Shown piece after piece: positions 45,407 to 53,670 of a stretch of 64,000 bases of DNA. Origin of the DNA: Blastococcus sp. TF02A-30. GTDB lineage: Bacteria > Actinomycetota > Actinomycetes > Mycobacteriales > Geodermatophilaceae. The notes beneath the pieces are model-generated. The model made no database searches. It had not been told where the DNA came from and saw only the letters and a program-made list of their open reading frames with translations. The stretch is taken from contig NZ_QOHJ01000006.1 in the NCBI RefSeq assembly GCF_003319185.1, positions 310,001 through 374,000 of the forward strand. Direction: 5' to 3'. Each line of letters starts with the position of its first letter. Within the stretch, counting starts at the first letter, position 1. Both the position numbers and the translations under genes were made by a program.

Positions 45407-46411
45407 TCAGTGCTGGGTGGTGCGGTCCACCAGGTCGATGGCGGTGCAGAGGCCGAGGGCCATGGCCCGGCCGCTGGTGGACCCGGTGGCCAGCAGGCGC
45501 GCGACGGCGGGCGCCAGCGGCCGCTCCCCGACGAGCCCGTGCAGGACGGCCCCGTACTCGCCGCTCACCTGGCCGAGGGCCGCGTGCCGCAGCAGCGCCC
45601 GGGACAGCTCGGTCGTGCGCCCGGCCGCCAGGGCGTAGACGCCGGCCGCGAACCGCTCCGCGCCAGGGTGCCCGAGCAGGACCAGCCCGGCGACCGTGCC
45701 CGCCATGACGTCGTCACCGGCCGGCGTCAGGCCGGGACCCAGGCCGATGAGCCGGCCGGCGGTGCGCAGGGCGGCGTCGAAGTCCGCCCGGCGGACGGCT
45801 CCGCGCAGCGCGGCCAGCGGTCCCCCCGGACCGGTGGGCAGGCCGGGCAGCGTGAAGGCGCTGTGCGGGACGCCCTCGCCGTAGAGCGCGGTGCGCAGCT
45901 GGCGGACGCCCTCGGGCAGCAGCGCCGGGCGGCGGCTGGGCAGCTTGGGGCGCGGGTCCCACCAGGCAGCGGCGCTGACCGCGAGGTCGCCGACGACGAT
46001 CCGGCCGCCCCCGACCTCGGCCGGTGCGCCGGTGGGCAGCGCGACCAGGGGGCGGCCGTTGCTCGGCCGGAAGAGGACGCAGCCGAGCGGCAGGCGGGCG
46101 GCGTCGCTGGTGAGGACGCCGACGACGTCGCCGCCGCGGACGCCCTGCACGTGCAGGTAGACCGCCGCCGGGACGCTCAGGAGCACGCGGGCCGGGCGGA
46201 CCGGCCCGCGCAGCAGCTCGGCCACGCCGGTGCTGGCGGACGCGGGCACCGCGGTGGCCGCTCGGGCCGGCCGTGCCGTGCGGGCCGCGGCCTGCGCGGA
46301 TTCGCGGGGGAGGGGGATCGTGGGAACACCGGCACGGGCGGCCCGCCCGCGCTGCGGTGCGTCCGTGCCCGTACGAGCCCCAGGGTCAGTGGATTCGTCG
46401 ACGGTGCGCAT
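45407..46411 (-). CDS. DUF2877 (AllH-like) protein
   Basis: About 334 residues. The second half has the family signature LIGLGPGLTPAGDDVMAGTVAGLVLLGH, and the N-terminal half carries VLFRPSNGRPLVALPTG and IVVGDLAVSAAAWWDPRP. DUF2877 was recently named AllH, one of three E. coli gene products (AllFGH) needed for oxamate carbamoyltransferase in allantoin breakdown. Partners AllF and AllG are not in the window, so the reaction is open. Start ATG at 46411 is chosen; about 32 extra residues could be read from upstream. Divergent from a PucR-type regulator, which supports a link to purine or ureide catabolism. Confidence 0.75.
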   Translation of the reverse strand: MRTVDESTDPGARTGTDAPQRGRAARAGVPTIPLPRESAQAAARTARPARAATAVPASASTGVAELLRGPVRPARVLLSVPAAVYLHVQGVRGGDVVGVLTSDAARLPLGCVLFRPSNGRPLVALPTGAPAEVGGGRIVVGDLAVSAAAWWDPRPKLPSRRPALLPEGVRQLRTALYGEGVPHSAFTLPGLPTGPGGPLAALRGAVRRADFDAALRTAGRLIGLGPGLTPAGDDVMAGTVAGLVLLGHPGAERFAAGVYALAAGRTTELSRALLRHAALGQVSGEYGAVLHGLVGERPLAPAVARLLATGSTSGRAMALGLCTAIDLVDRTTQH

Positions 46412-46685
46412 GCCAGCCCTTCGCCGGAGGGACGGCGGAGCACCGGTGTGGCCGGCCCCCCGCCCGGGTCCCGCTCCACCGGGCCGCGGGAAGGAAGGGG
46501 GTGTCACCGGCGTTCCGGCGACGGCCTAGCATCCTGCGGGCGGGGTGAACCGGGTCTCGAACGTATGCGGCGCGTCGCACGCCCTCTCATGGCGGAACCA
46601 GCCAATTATGGAGGGTGTCGTCCAGAGAGACCTGACAGAGATCCGATCTGTGGCCACCTGGCTGACGACTGAAGGGGGAAACGTC
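46412..46685. other. Divergent control region between the DUF2877 and PucR genes
   Basis: 274 bases without a gene. It is AT-richer than its surroundings near 46605-46615 (CCAATTATGG). An imperfect inverted repeat CAGAGAT-CCG-ATCTGTG (46636-46652, six of seven pairs) is a possible operator. A TCGAAC at 46558 has no matching LexA half-site. If PucR starts at the ATG at 46821, the gap is 409 bases. Confidence 0.4.
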
Positions 46686-48635
46686 GTGACCCAGGGTGAT
46701 GCCTCGCTCGTGTCGTCCACGCTCCGTAACGGGACGGTTCCGTTCCGCCGGAACTGGGCCGTGGACGAATCCCCGCGCACCGACCCGGCGCGTTCCGAGC
46801 GCGGCAGCTGGCAGGAGCGCATGGGGCTGACCGTCGAGGACGTCCTCGACCTGCCCGGCCTGTCCGGTGGCGCGGTGGTCGCGGGGGCGGCCGGCCTGGG
46901 CCGGGTGGTCCGCCACATGGTCGTCGACAACCCCGCCGAGCCCCTCGCCGCCGCGGGGCCGGACGTCCTCGTCGTCCTCGGCGCCCGGCTGCCGCAGGCG
47001 GACCCGGCCAACTGCCGTGCCCTGGTCGAGCGGCTGGCGTCGATGGGGACCGCCGCGCTGGCGTTCCGGCGCGCCGAGGGTCCCGCGCCGGTGCCGGCGG
47101 AGGTGCTGGCCGAGGCCGACCGCCGCGGTCTGCCCGTGCTCGCGCTCCCGGCCGCGTTGCGCCTGGACGAGGCGGTGTCGGAGGTGCTGGGCGCCGTCGT
47201 CACCAAGCAGGGGCAGGCGCTCGCGCTGTCCTCGCGGATGGACGACGAGTTCATGGAGGTCGCCCTCACCGGCGGCGGCCTGCCGGAGGTGGCCCAGCGG
47301 CTCGCCGTGATGATCGACGGCGCCGCGGTGCTGGGCCTCGGCGCCGACCGCGAGGTCGTGACCAGCGCCGGGCCCGCCGACGACGTCGCCGAGATCAGCG
47401 ACTGGCTCTGGCTGCTCGACGCGGCCGCCGACGACGAGCTGGCCGCCATGACGCCGTCCCGCCGGCTCTCCGGGGTGCGCGCCGACCAGACCGTGGTCAC
47501 CCCGGCCGACGTGCTCGCCGACGCCGACCTGTCGCCGGCCGACGGCATCCTGCTGGTCCCCGGGCACCACCAGCTCCCCGGCGGGGTGGGCGAGTACGCG
47601 GTCGCCCCGATCATGGCCGGCGACCAGCGGCACGGCTGGCTCGTGGCCGTGCACCGCAGCGGGGCGATGATGCTCGGCGCCGGCGGCGTGCTCGAGCGCG
47701 CGGCCGTCATCGCGGCGCTGTCGGTCATCCGGCTGCAGGCAGTGCACTCGGTCGAGCTGCGCTTCCAGGGGGACCTCGTCCGCCGCCTCGTGGGCGGGTC
47801 GGTCGGGCACACCGAGCGCACCCTGGCCTACACGCGGTCGTTCGGCTGGCGGCTCGACGGCCCCGTGGCGGTGCTGGTGACCGCCACGGAGACCGTCGCG
47901 GACGCGGCTGCGGACCCGACCCGCGCGCTGGACGTCCTCGACCGCCTCGCCGACGGCTGGCGGGCCGCGCTGGAGACCGAGGTCGCCGGTGCGGCCGTCG
48001 CCGGGCTGGCCACCGAGATCGTCACCCTGCTGCCGCTGGACGGCCGCACGCCGGAGGAGCTCTCCGCCCTGGTCTCCGCGGTCACGTCCCGCGTCAACGG
48101 CCGGCTGCGCCGCGTCGGTCGCGTGCTGGGCACCGGCATCGGCCGGCCGGCCGGCTCGCTGTCGGAGCTGGCCGAGGCGCACCGGCAGGCCCAGCGCGCG
48201 CTCGGCGTGGGCCAGGAGATCCACGGCGGCTCGTCGGTGACCCACTTCGACCAGCTCGGCGTGTTCCGGCTGCTGTCGCTGATCCCCGACAGCACCGAGC
48301 TGCGCACCTACGTCGACGAGGTGCTCGGCTCGCTGGCCGACGCCACCGACCCCGACTCGGCGGACCTGCGGGAGACCCTGCGGGTGCTGCTGGAGACCAA
48401 CCTCAACGTGGCCGAGTCCGCCCGCCGGCTGCACTTCCACTACAACACGATGCGCTACCGGATCGGCAAGCTCGAGCGGCTGCTCGGGCCGTTCACGACC
48501 GACCCGACGCTGCGGCTCAACCTGCTGCTGGCGCTGCACGCGGCCCGGATGCGGGGGCTGGACCAGCCGCACCGGCCGCCGCTGGAAGCGGGAATGGCGC
48601 TGCCCCAGGACGACGGGCTGGACGCGCTCCTCTAG
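46686..48635 (+). CDS. PucR-family transcriptional regulator
   Basis: About 649 residues from the GTG at 46686 (good AAGGGGGAA site). N-terminal PucR ligand domain at about 46-165 (LTVEDVLDLPGLSGGAVVAG...RVVRHMVVDNP), a GGDEF-like middle region, and the C-terminal PucR helix-turn-helix LRVLLETNLNVAESARRLHFHYNTMRYRIGKLERLLG. Such proteins control purine catabolism and other nitrogen or carbon routes. The ATG at 46821 (AGGAG five bases before it, giving MGLTVEDV) is an alternative start; codon use between the two is coding-like. The divergent DUF2877 gene is the probable target. Confidence 0.9.
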   Translation: MTQGDASLVSSTLRNGTVPFRRNWAVDESPRTDPARSERGSWQERMGLTVEDVLDLPGLSGGAVVAGAAGLGRVVRHMVVDNPAEPLAAAGPDVLVVLGARLPQADPANCRALVERLASMGTAALAFRRAEGPAPVPAEVLAEADRRGLPVLALPAALRLDEAVSEVLGAVVTKQGQALALSSRMDDEFMEVALTGGGLPEVAQRLAVMIDGAAVLGLGADREVVTSAGPADDVAEISDWLWLLDAAADDELAAMTPSRRLSGVRADQTVVTPADVLADADLSPADGILLVPGHHQLPGGVGEYAVAPIMAGDQRHGWLVAVHRSGAMMLGAGGVLERAAVIAALSVIRLQAVHSVELRFQGDLVRRLVGGSVGHTERTLAYTRSFGWRLDGPVAVLVTATETVADAAADPTRALDVLDRLADGWRAALETEVAGAAVAGLATEIVTLLPLDGRTPEELSALVSAVTSRVNGRLRRVGRVLGTGIGRPAGSLSELAEAHRQAQRALGVGQEIHGGSSVTHFDQLGVFRLLSLIPDSTELRTYVDEVLGSLADATDPDSADLRETLRVLLETNLNVAESARRLHFHYNTMRYRIGKLERLLGPFTTDPTLRLNLLLALHAARMRGLDQPHRPPLEAGMALPQDDGLDALL

Positions 48636-48646
48636 CCGGCCGGCGG

Positions 48647-48662
48647 AGGGCCGGGGCCCTCA
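48647..48662. terminator. Short hairpin between PucR and the HTH-MurA gene
   Basis: GAGGGC-CGGG-GCCCTC, a perfect 6-bp stem with a tetraloop that covers the stop codon of the reverse-strand gene. Weak terminator candidate for the converging genes. Confidence 0.35.
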
Positions 48663-50204
48663 GTCGTGGAAGACCTCGATCGAGGCGCCGATCTCGACCA
48701 GCCGCTCGTAGAGGTGCTCGTAGCCGCGGGCGATGATGTCGACGTTGCGCAGCACCGAGGTGCCCTTCGCCGCGAGCATCGCCAGCAGGATGCACACCGC
48801 CGGGCGCAGGGCCGGCGGGCAGACCACCTCGGCGCTCGACCAGTGGCTGGGCCCGTTGACCAGGACCCGGTGCGGGTCGAGCAGCCGGACGTCGGCGCCC
48901 AGCCGGGTCAGGTCGGAGAGGTGGATCGCCCGGTTGTCGTAGACCCAGTCGTGGATCATCGTCTGCCCCTCCGCCTGCGCGGCGATGACCGCGAAGAACG
49001 GCAGGTTGTCGATGTTGAGGCCCGGGAACGGCATCGGGTGGATCTTGTCGATCGGCGCCTTGAGCGCCGACGGGGAGATGGTGATGTCGGCCAGCCGGGT
49101 GTGCCCGTTGTCGGCCAGGTACTCGGGCGAGAGCTCGTAGCGCAGCCCCATCTCGGCCAGCACGGCGAGCTCGATCTCGAGGAACTCGACCGGGGCGCGG
49201 CGCACGGTCAGCTCCGAGCCGGTGACGATGCCCGCGGTGAGCAGGCTCATCGCCTCCACCGGGTCCTCGCTGATCGTGTAGTCGACGTCGGCGTCCAGCA
49301 CCGGCCGGCCGCGCACCACGAGCGTCGTCGTCCCGAGGCCGTCGATCTCCACGCCGAGCAGCTGCAGGTACAGGACCAGGTCCTGGACCATGTAGTTGGA
49401 GCTGGCGTTGCGGATCGTCGTCGTGCCCTCGGCGCGGGCGGCGGCGAGCAGCGCGTTCTCGGTCACCGTGTCGCCGCGCTCGGTGAGCACGATCGTCCGG
49501 CTGCTGGCCCCGGTGGGGGTCACCGTGGCGTGGTACTCGCCGGACCGCGCCTCGACGTCGAGCCCGAACGGGCGCAGCGCGATCATGTGCGGCTGCACGG
49601 TGCGGGTGCCCAGGTCGCAGCCGCCGGCGTAGGGCAGCTCGAACGACGGAGCCCGGTGCAGCAGCGGGCCCAGGAACATGATGATGCTGCGGGTCCGGCG
49701 CGCGGCGTCGGCGTCGATGCCGGCCAGGTCCAGCTCGTCGGGGACGACGAGGGTCAGGTCGTGCCCGGCCTCGTCCCAGGTGGCGACGACGCCGATGGAG
49801 CGCAGCACGTCGAGGATGCGGTCCACCTCGACGATGCGGGCCACGTTGCGCAGCGTCGTCCGTCCGCGGTTGAGCAGCGCGGCGCACAGCAGCGCGACGG
49901 CGGCGTTCTTCGACGACTTCACCGCCACGCTGCCGGACAGCAGCCGGCCGCCGGTCACCCGCAGGTGCGTCGGGCCGGACGGTCCGACGCTGATCAGCTC
50001 GCTCTCCAGCGCCGCGGACAGGCGGCCCAGCAGCTCGAGGGTGAGGTTCTGGTTGCCCTGCTCGATGCGGGCCACCGCGCTCTGGCTGGTGCCCAGGCGC
50101 TCGGCCAGCTGCTGCTGGGTCATCCCGCGGTGCCGGCGCGCGTCGCGCACCAGGGCGCCGATCCGGCGCATCGCGGTGTCGGGGGGAAGCTCGGTCACCG
50201 TCAC
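48660..50204 (-). CDS. XRE DNA-binding domain fused to a MurA-family enolpyruvyl transferase
   Basis: 514 residues. Residues ~12-70 are an XRE helix-turn-helix: IGALVRDARRHRGMTQQQLA then TSQSAVARIEQGNQNLTLELLGRL. Residues ~78-514 are a full UDP-GlcNAc enolpyruvyltransferase (MurA) fold, which adds enolpyruvate from PEP in the first committed step of peptidoglycan synthesis. Catalytic positions are kept: Lys/Asn in SSKNAAV (99-100), an Arg in TRSIIMFLGPLL, Cys in PYAGGCDLGTR (196, with Arg 201), Asp in FPGLNIDN and RGYE near the C terminus. So both halves look functional. Start GTG at 50204 has no good ribosome binding site. A 9-6-9 palindrome lies 10 bases upstream. Similar fusions occur in Streptomyces genomes as I recall; canonical murA should be elsewhere. 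Confidence 0.88.
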   Translation of the reverse strand: MTVTELPPDTAMRRIGALVRDARRHRGMTQQQLAERLGTSQSAVARIEQGNQNLTLELLGRLSAALESELISVGPSGPTHLRVTGGRLLSGSVAVKSSKNAAVALLCAALLNRGRTTLRNVARIVEVDRILDVLRSIGVVATWDEAGHDLTLVVPDELDLAGIDADAARRTRSIIMFLGPLLHRAPSFELPYAGGCDLGTRTVQPHMIALRPFGLDVEARSGEYHATVTPTGASSRTIVLTERGDTVTENALLAAARAEGTTTIRNASSNYMVQDLVLYLQLLGVEIDGLGTTTLVVRGRPVLDADVDYTISEDPVEAMSLLTAGIVTGSELTVRRAPVEFLEIELAVLAEMGLRYELSPEYLADNGHTRLADITISPSALKAPIDKIHPMPFPGLNIDNLPFFAVIAAQAEGQTMIHDWVYDNRAIHLSDLTRLGADVRLLDPHRVLVNGPSHWSSAEVVCPPALRPAVCILLAMLAAKGTSVLRNVDIIARGYEHLYERLVEIGASIEVFHD

Positions 50205-50213
50205 AGGGCACCA

Positions 50214-50237
50214 CGCTATCTCGTCTGTGAGATAGCG
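50214..50237. promoter_or_regulatory. 24-base palindrome at the HTH-MurA promoter
   Basis: CGCTATCTC, six bases (GTCTGT), GAGATAGCG: perfect 9-base arms in a 46-base gap. On the reverse strand it contains TAGCGT (50218-50213), a TANNNT -10 that would start transcription at or next to the GTG at 50204. A protein bound here would block that promoter. The XRE domain of the gene's own product is the obvious candidate. It might instead be a hairpin ending the upstream hydrolase transcript. Confidence 0.6.
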
Positions 50238-50250
50238 CCGGACGCGCGGG

Positions 50251-51207
50251 TCAGCGGAGGACGGCGAACCGGGCGAAGGCGTCGTCCAGGGCCCGGCCCG
50301 TCGCGTCGCCGGTGCCGTGGCCGCCCCCCTCCACGATCACCAGCTCGCTGCCGGGCCAGGCGCGGTGCAGCGCCCAGGCGACGTCGGGCGGCCCGCTGAC
50401 GTCGTGCCGGCCGGTGATCAGCACCCCCGGGACGCCGGCCAGGCGCGCCACGCCCTCCTGCAGGGCCCCGTCGGGGAGGAACGCCGCGTGCGACCAGTAG
50501 TGGGTGACCAGCCGGGCGAAGCCCATCCGGAACCCCGGCTCGGCGAACCTCGGGTTCGGCCGCCAGGCCGGGTCGAGCGACACGTGCACGTCCTCCCAGG
50601 CGCACCAGTCGCGGGCGGCCTGCTCGCGCACGGCGGCGTCGGGCGAGGCGAGCAGGCGGGCGTAGGCGGCGGACAGATCGCCGTCCCGCTCGCCCTCCGG
50701 CACGCCGCTGCGGAACCGGTCCCAGGCCTCGGGCCAGATCCGGCCCACGTCCCGGGTGATCCAGGCGACCTCGCGGGCGGTCGTGGTGGTGACCGCGAGC
50801 AGCACCAGCGCGGTCACCCGGTCCGGGTGCGCCTGCGCGTAGGCCAGGCCCAGGGTCGTGCCCCAGGAGGCGCCGAACAGCAGCCAGCGGTCGATGCCCA
50901 GCAGCTCGCGGACGGCCTCCATGTCGGCGACCAGCGCACCCGTGGTGTTGGCCGAGAGGTCCGTGGCCGGATCGGCGGCCGACGGTGTGCTCCTCCCGCA
51001 CCCGCGCTGGTGGATGACGACCGTCCGGTAGCGCGCGGGGTCGAGCAGGCGGTGCATGCCCCGGGCGGGCGCCCCGGGTCCCCCGTGGACCACGACGGCG
51101 GGCGCGCCGTCGTCCGCGCCGTGCACCTCCCAGTGGACCGACTGCCCGTCACCGACGTCGAGCAGACCGGTGGCCGTCGGTGCGCTGGGCGGGAAGGGCG
51201 CGCTCAC
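50251..51207 (-). CDS. Proline iminopeptidase-type alpha/beta hydrolase
   Basis: Releases N-terminal proline from peptides. About 318 residues. The S33 family marks are VVVHGGPGAPARGM (oxyanion HGGPG), IHQRGCGRSTP, nucleophile Ser in FGASWGTTLGLAYAQ, the Asp of TGRHDVSGP and the His of VEGGGHG. The GTG at 51207 is preferred; the open frame reaches 51291 but overlaps the divergent SDR gene. CAGGAT ends six bases before this GTG on the reverse strand. It is followed, 46 bases on, by the HTH-MurA gene. Confidence 0.9.
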   Translation of the reverse strand: MSAPFPPSAPTATGLLDVGDGQSVHWEVHGADDGAPAVVVHGGPGAPARGMHRLLDPARYRTVVIHQRGCGRSTPSAADPATDLSANTTGALVADMEAVRELLGIDRWLLFGASWGTTLGLAYAQAHPDRVTALVLLAVTTTTAREVAWITRDVGRIWPEAWDRFRSGVPEGERDGDLSAAYARLLASPDAAVREQAARDWCAWEDVHVSLDPAWRPNPRFAEPGFRMGFARLVTHYWSHAAFLPDGALQEGVARLAGVPGVLITGRHDVSGPPDVAWALHRAWPGSELVIVEGGGHGTGDATGRALDDAFARFAVLR

Positions 51208-51262
51208 CCCGCCATCCTGCCCGGAGGGAGGACGGGGCTGGTTCGGACGCCGATCCGCGCGA

Positions 51263-51268
51263 GAGGAT
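51263..51268 (+). promoter_or_regulatory. Candidate -10 (GAGGAT) for a leaderless SDR transcript
   Basis: GAGGAT ends six bases before the ATG at 51275, in the same position as the hexamers before other leaderless candidates. On its own the hexamer is weak. Confidence 0.3.
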
Positions 51269-51274
51269 CGGGGC

Positions 51275-52021
51275 ATGGACGTACTGGTCACCGGAGCAAC
51301 CGGACGGCTCGGTCAGCGGCTCGCGCCCGCCCTGGAGGGCGCCGGCCACGTGGTGCGGCGGATGTCGCGGCGCGGAGCCGGTCCCGGCGGCGTGCGCGGC
51401 GACCTCGCCACCGGTCGTGACCTGCGGGAGGCGCTCTCCGGTGCCGAGGTGGTCGTCCACGCCGCCAGCGACCCGCGCGGCGACACGTGGGAGGTCGACG
51501 TCGCCGGGACCCGCCGGCTCGTCCAGGCGGTGGACCGGGACCGGCTGCGGCACCTGCTGTACGTCTCGATCGTCGGCGTGGACCGCATCCCGTACGGCTA
51601 CTACCGCGCCAAGTACGCCGCCGAGCAGGTGCTGCTCGCCTCCGGTGTGCCGGTCACGCTGGTGCGCGTCACCCAGTTCCACGACTTCGTGGACGAACTG
51701 CTGTCCACCGCCCGGCGCGGCCCCGTGCTGCCGGTGCCGATGGGGTGGCGGGTGCAGCCCGTGGACGTCGGGGAGGTGGCCGAGCACCTCACCGGCCTGG
51801 TCGCGGCGCCGCCCGCCGGCGGGGTCGTGGAGTTCGGCGGACCGCAGGAGCTCAGCGCCGCCGAGCTCGCCCGCGCCTGGGTCGCCGTGCACGGCAACGG
51901 CGCGCACGTGGTGTCGACGCCGGTGCCGGGACGGCTGAGCACCGCGTTCCGCGACGGGGCCGCCGTGCCCTCCGGTGGGGCGCGAGGACGGCGCACCTAC
52001 GAGGAGCACCTGCGCGCCTGA
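51275..52021 (+). CDS. NAD(P)-binding atypical SDR / NmrA-like protein
   Basis: About 248 residues. Rossmann start MDVLVTGATGRLGQRLAPAL, cofactor strand VVHAASDPRGDTWEVDVAGT, and a YYRAKYAAEQVL segment that holds the YxxxK-like pair of extended or atypical SDRs. The C-terminal half resembles nucleotide-sugar epimerase-like NmrA proteins. ATG at 51275. Often annotated only as NAD(P)H-binding protein; the substrate is unknown. Divergent from the iminopeptidase gene. Confidence 0.8.
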   Translation: MDVLVTGATGRLGQRLAPALEGAGHVVRRMSRRGAGPGGVRGDLATGRDLREALSGAEVVVHAASDPRGDTWEVDVAGTRRLVQAVDRDRLRHLLYVSIVGVDRIPYGYYRAKYAAEQVLLASGVPVTLVRVTQFHDFVDELLSTARRGPVLPVPMGWRVQPVDVGEVAEHLTGLVAAPPAGGVVEFGGPQELSAAELARAWVAVHGNGAHVVSTPVPGRLSTAFRDGAAVPSGGARGRRTYEEHLRA

Positions 52022-52108
52022 CGCGGCGTTCCTGCCGGACTCCGCAGGAAGAACGACGATCCCGACGCGACGGCCGGAAACCGCCGGAGAGCTGTCGGTG
52101 GTCGCGCC

Positions 52109-52114
52109 TACCGT
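52109..52114 (+). promoter_or_regulatory. Candidate -10 (TACCGT) for a leaderless transporter transcript
   Basis: TACCGT fits TANNNT and ends six bases before the GTG at 52121. No ribosome binding site precedes that GTG. Confidence 0.4.
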
Positions 52115-52120
52115 CTGCCC

Positions 52121-53065
52121 GTGCGCACCGCTGCCCCCGTCTCCGCTCCTGCCCGCCCGCCTGCCGGCCTCGAGCCGCGCACGCTGCTGGCCGTCGTGGT
52201 CACCGTCCTCGCCTGGGCGTCGGCGTTCGTCGGCATCCGCGGGGTGGGGGAGGAGCTCTCACCGGGCGCGCTGGCGCTGGGACGGCTCCTGGTCGGCACC
52301 GCGGTCCTCGGCCTGCTCGCCACCCGCCGCGGCTGGGTCGCCCCGACCCGCCGGGAGTGGGGGCTGCTCGCCGTCTGCGGGATCGGCTGGTTCGGCATCT
52401 ACAACGTCGCGCTCAACGCCGCCGAGCAGCACCTCGACGCCGGGACGACGGCGATGCTGGTCAACATCGGCCCGATCCTCATCGCCGTCTTCGCCGGGCT
52501 GCTGCTGGGCGAGGGCTTCCCGCGCTGGCTGGTCGTCGGCATCGCGATCGCGTTCGCCGGCGTGCTGCTCATCGGCCTGGCCACCCGGAGCGCCGAGGCC
52601 GACCTGGCCGGCGTCGTCCTGTGCGTGGTCGCCGCGGTCACCTACGCCGGCGGTGTCGTCGCGCAGAAGCCGCTGCTGCGCCGCCTGCCGGGACTGCAGG
52701 TGACGTTCACCGCGTGCGCGATCGGTGCGGTCTGCTGCCTGCCGTGGGCCGGCGTCCTCGCCGGCGACCTCGCCGACGCGAGCGGGGCCTCGATCGCCGG
52801 CATGGTCTACCTCGGCGTGGTCCCGACGGCGCTGGCGTTCAGCACGTGGGCCTACGCCCTGCGCCGGATGGACGCCGGGAAGCTGGGCGTGACCACCTAC
52901 GTGGTGCCGCCGCTGGTCATCCTGCTCGGCTGGCTGCTGCTCGACGAGGTGCCGCCCGCGCTGGCGGTCGTCGGAGGAGCGGTGTGCCTGATCGGCGTCG
53001 GCGTCTCCCGGCGGCGCGACCGGCCCCGCCCGGTCGTCCCCGCCGAGGAGGGCACCCCGTCCTGA
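52121..53065 (+). CDS. EamA-family (DMT) transporter
   Basis: 314 residues with ten predicted membrane helices in two EamA repeats (about 20-150 and 165-300). The first repeat starts LLAVVVTVLAWASAFVGIRGVGEELSPGALALGRLLVG; the second ends VTTYVVPPLVILLGWLLLDEVPPALAVVGGAVCLIGV, the typical EamA closing segment. A proline-rich N-terminal tail and an Arg-rich C-terminal tail are cytoplasmic. Drug/metabolite export is the family role; the substrate is unknown. GTG start at 52121. Confidence 0.88.
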   Translation: MRTAAPVSAPARPPAGLEPRTLLAVVVTVLAWASAFVGIRGVGEELSPGALALGRLLVGTAVLGLLATRRGWVAPTRREWGLLAVCGIGWFGIYNVALNAAEQHLDAGTTAMLVNIGPILIAVFAGLLLGEGFPRWLVVGIAIAFAGVLLIGLATRSAEADLAGVVLCVVAAVTYAGGVVAQKPLLRRLPGLQVTFTACAIGAVCCLPWAGVLAGDLADASGASIAGMVYLGVVPTALAFSTWAYALRRMDAGKLGVTTYVVPPLVILLGWLLLDEVPPALAVVGGAVCLIGVGVSRRRDRPRPVVPAEEGTPS

Positions 53066-53072
53066 GCCGGCC

Positions 53073-53546
53073 TCAGAGGTAGGCCCGCGGGTCCACCGGC
53101 GAGGGCAGCTCTCCCGGCACGATCCGGCGGCCGGAGACGTCGTGCGGGATGAGCCGGAGCCAGTGGCCCTTGTCGCCGGGCGCCCACGGTTCGACGCCGG
53201 TCGCCCGGGTGCGCTCCACGAGCTCTGCGCGGTGCTGCTCGCCCACCTCCTCGGCCTGCCCGCGCACCAGCACGCTCCAGCCGGTGCGGGTGCGCTGGTC
53301 GATCTCATCCACCTCGAAGGTGACGTTGGCGTGCTCGGCGGCGCGCAGGATCGTGCCGGGGTGCGTGCGGATCACCAGGCTGGTGCCGTCGACGGCGAAG
53401 TTGACCGGCAGGACGAGGGGGTAGTGCTCGGCGTTCACGCCGATGCGCCCGATCTGCTGGGTGCGCAGGAGGCGGTAGCACTCGTCGGCGGGGATGACCT
53501 GCATCGTGGGGTCGCTGCTGCCCGACCCGGCCGCGGCGTTCGTCAT
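53073..53546 (-). CDS. Pyridoxamine 5'-phosphate oxidase-like flavin/F420-binding protein
   Basis: About 157 residues of the split-barrel FMN-binding fold. Typical family elements: ECYRLLRTQQIGRIGVNAEHYPLVLPVNFAVDGTSLVIRT, VTFEVDEIDQRTRTGWSVLVRGQAEEV and the WLRLIPHDVSGRRI segment. In actinobacteria this class includes F420- and FMN-dependent oxidoreductases of unknown substrate. ATG at 53546; CAGGAT ends six bases before it on the reverse strand. Divergent from the nitroreductase gene. Confidence 0.82.
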   Translation of the reverse strand: MTNAAAGSGSSDPTMQVIPADECYRLLRTQQIGRIGVNAEHYPLVLPVNFAVDGTSLVIRTHPGTILRAAEHANVTFEVDEIDQRTRTGWSVLVRGQAEEVGEQHRAELVERTRATGVEPWAPGDKGHWLRLIPHDVSGRRIVPGELPSPVDPRAYL

Positions 53547-53670
53547 GCGCCCATCCTGGCCAGGTGCGGACACGTGTGCAGCCGGGAGCGAGGATGGGGT
53601 AGGCACTTCCAGGGGCGGGTCACCTGGCCGCACCCGCACCGACGAGCACGAACGAGCACCGGAGGCACGC

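Noticed and set aside
46556..46572. Second LexA box ahead of PucR (TCGAACGTATGC).
   Set aside because: Only one half-site matches; the GTTCGA half is missing.
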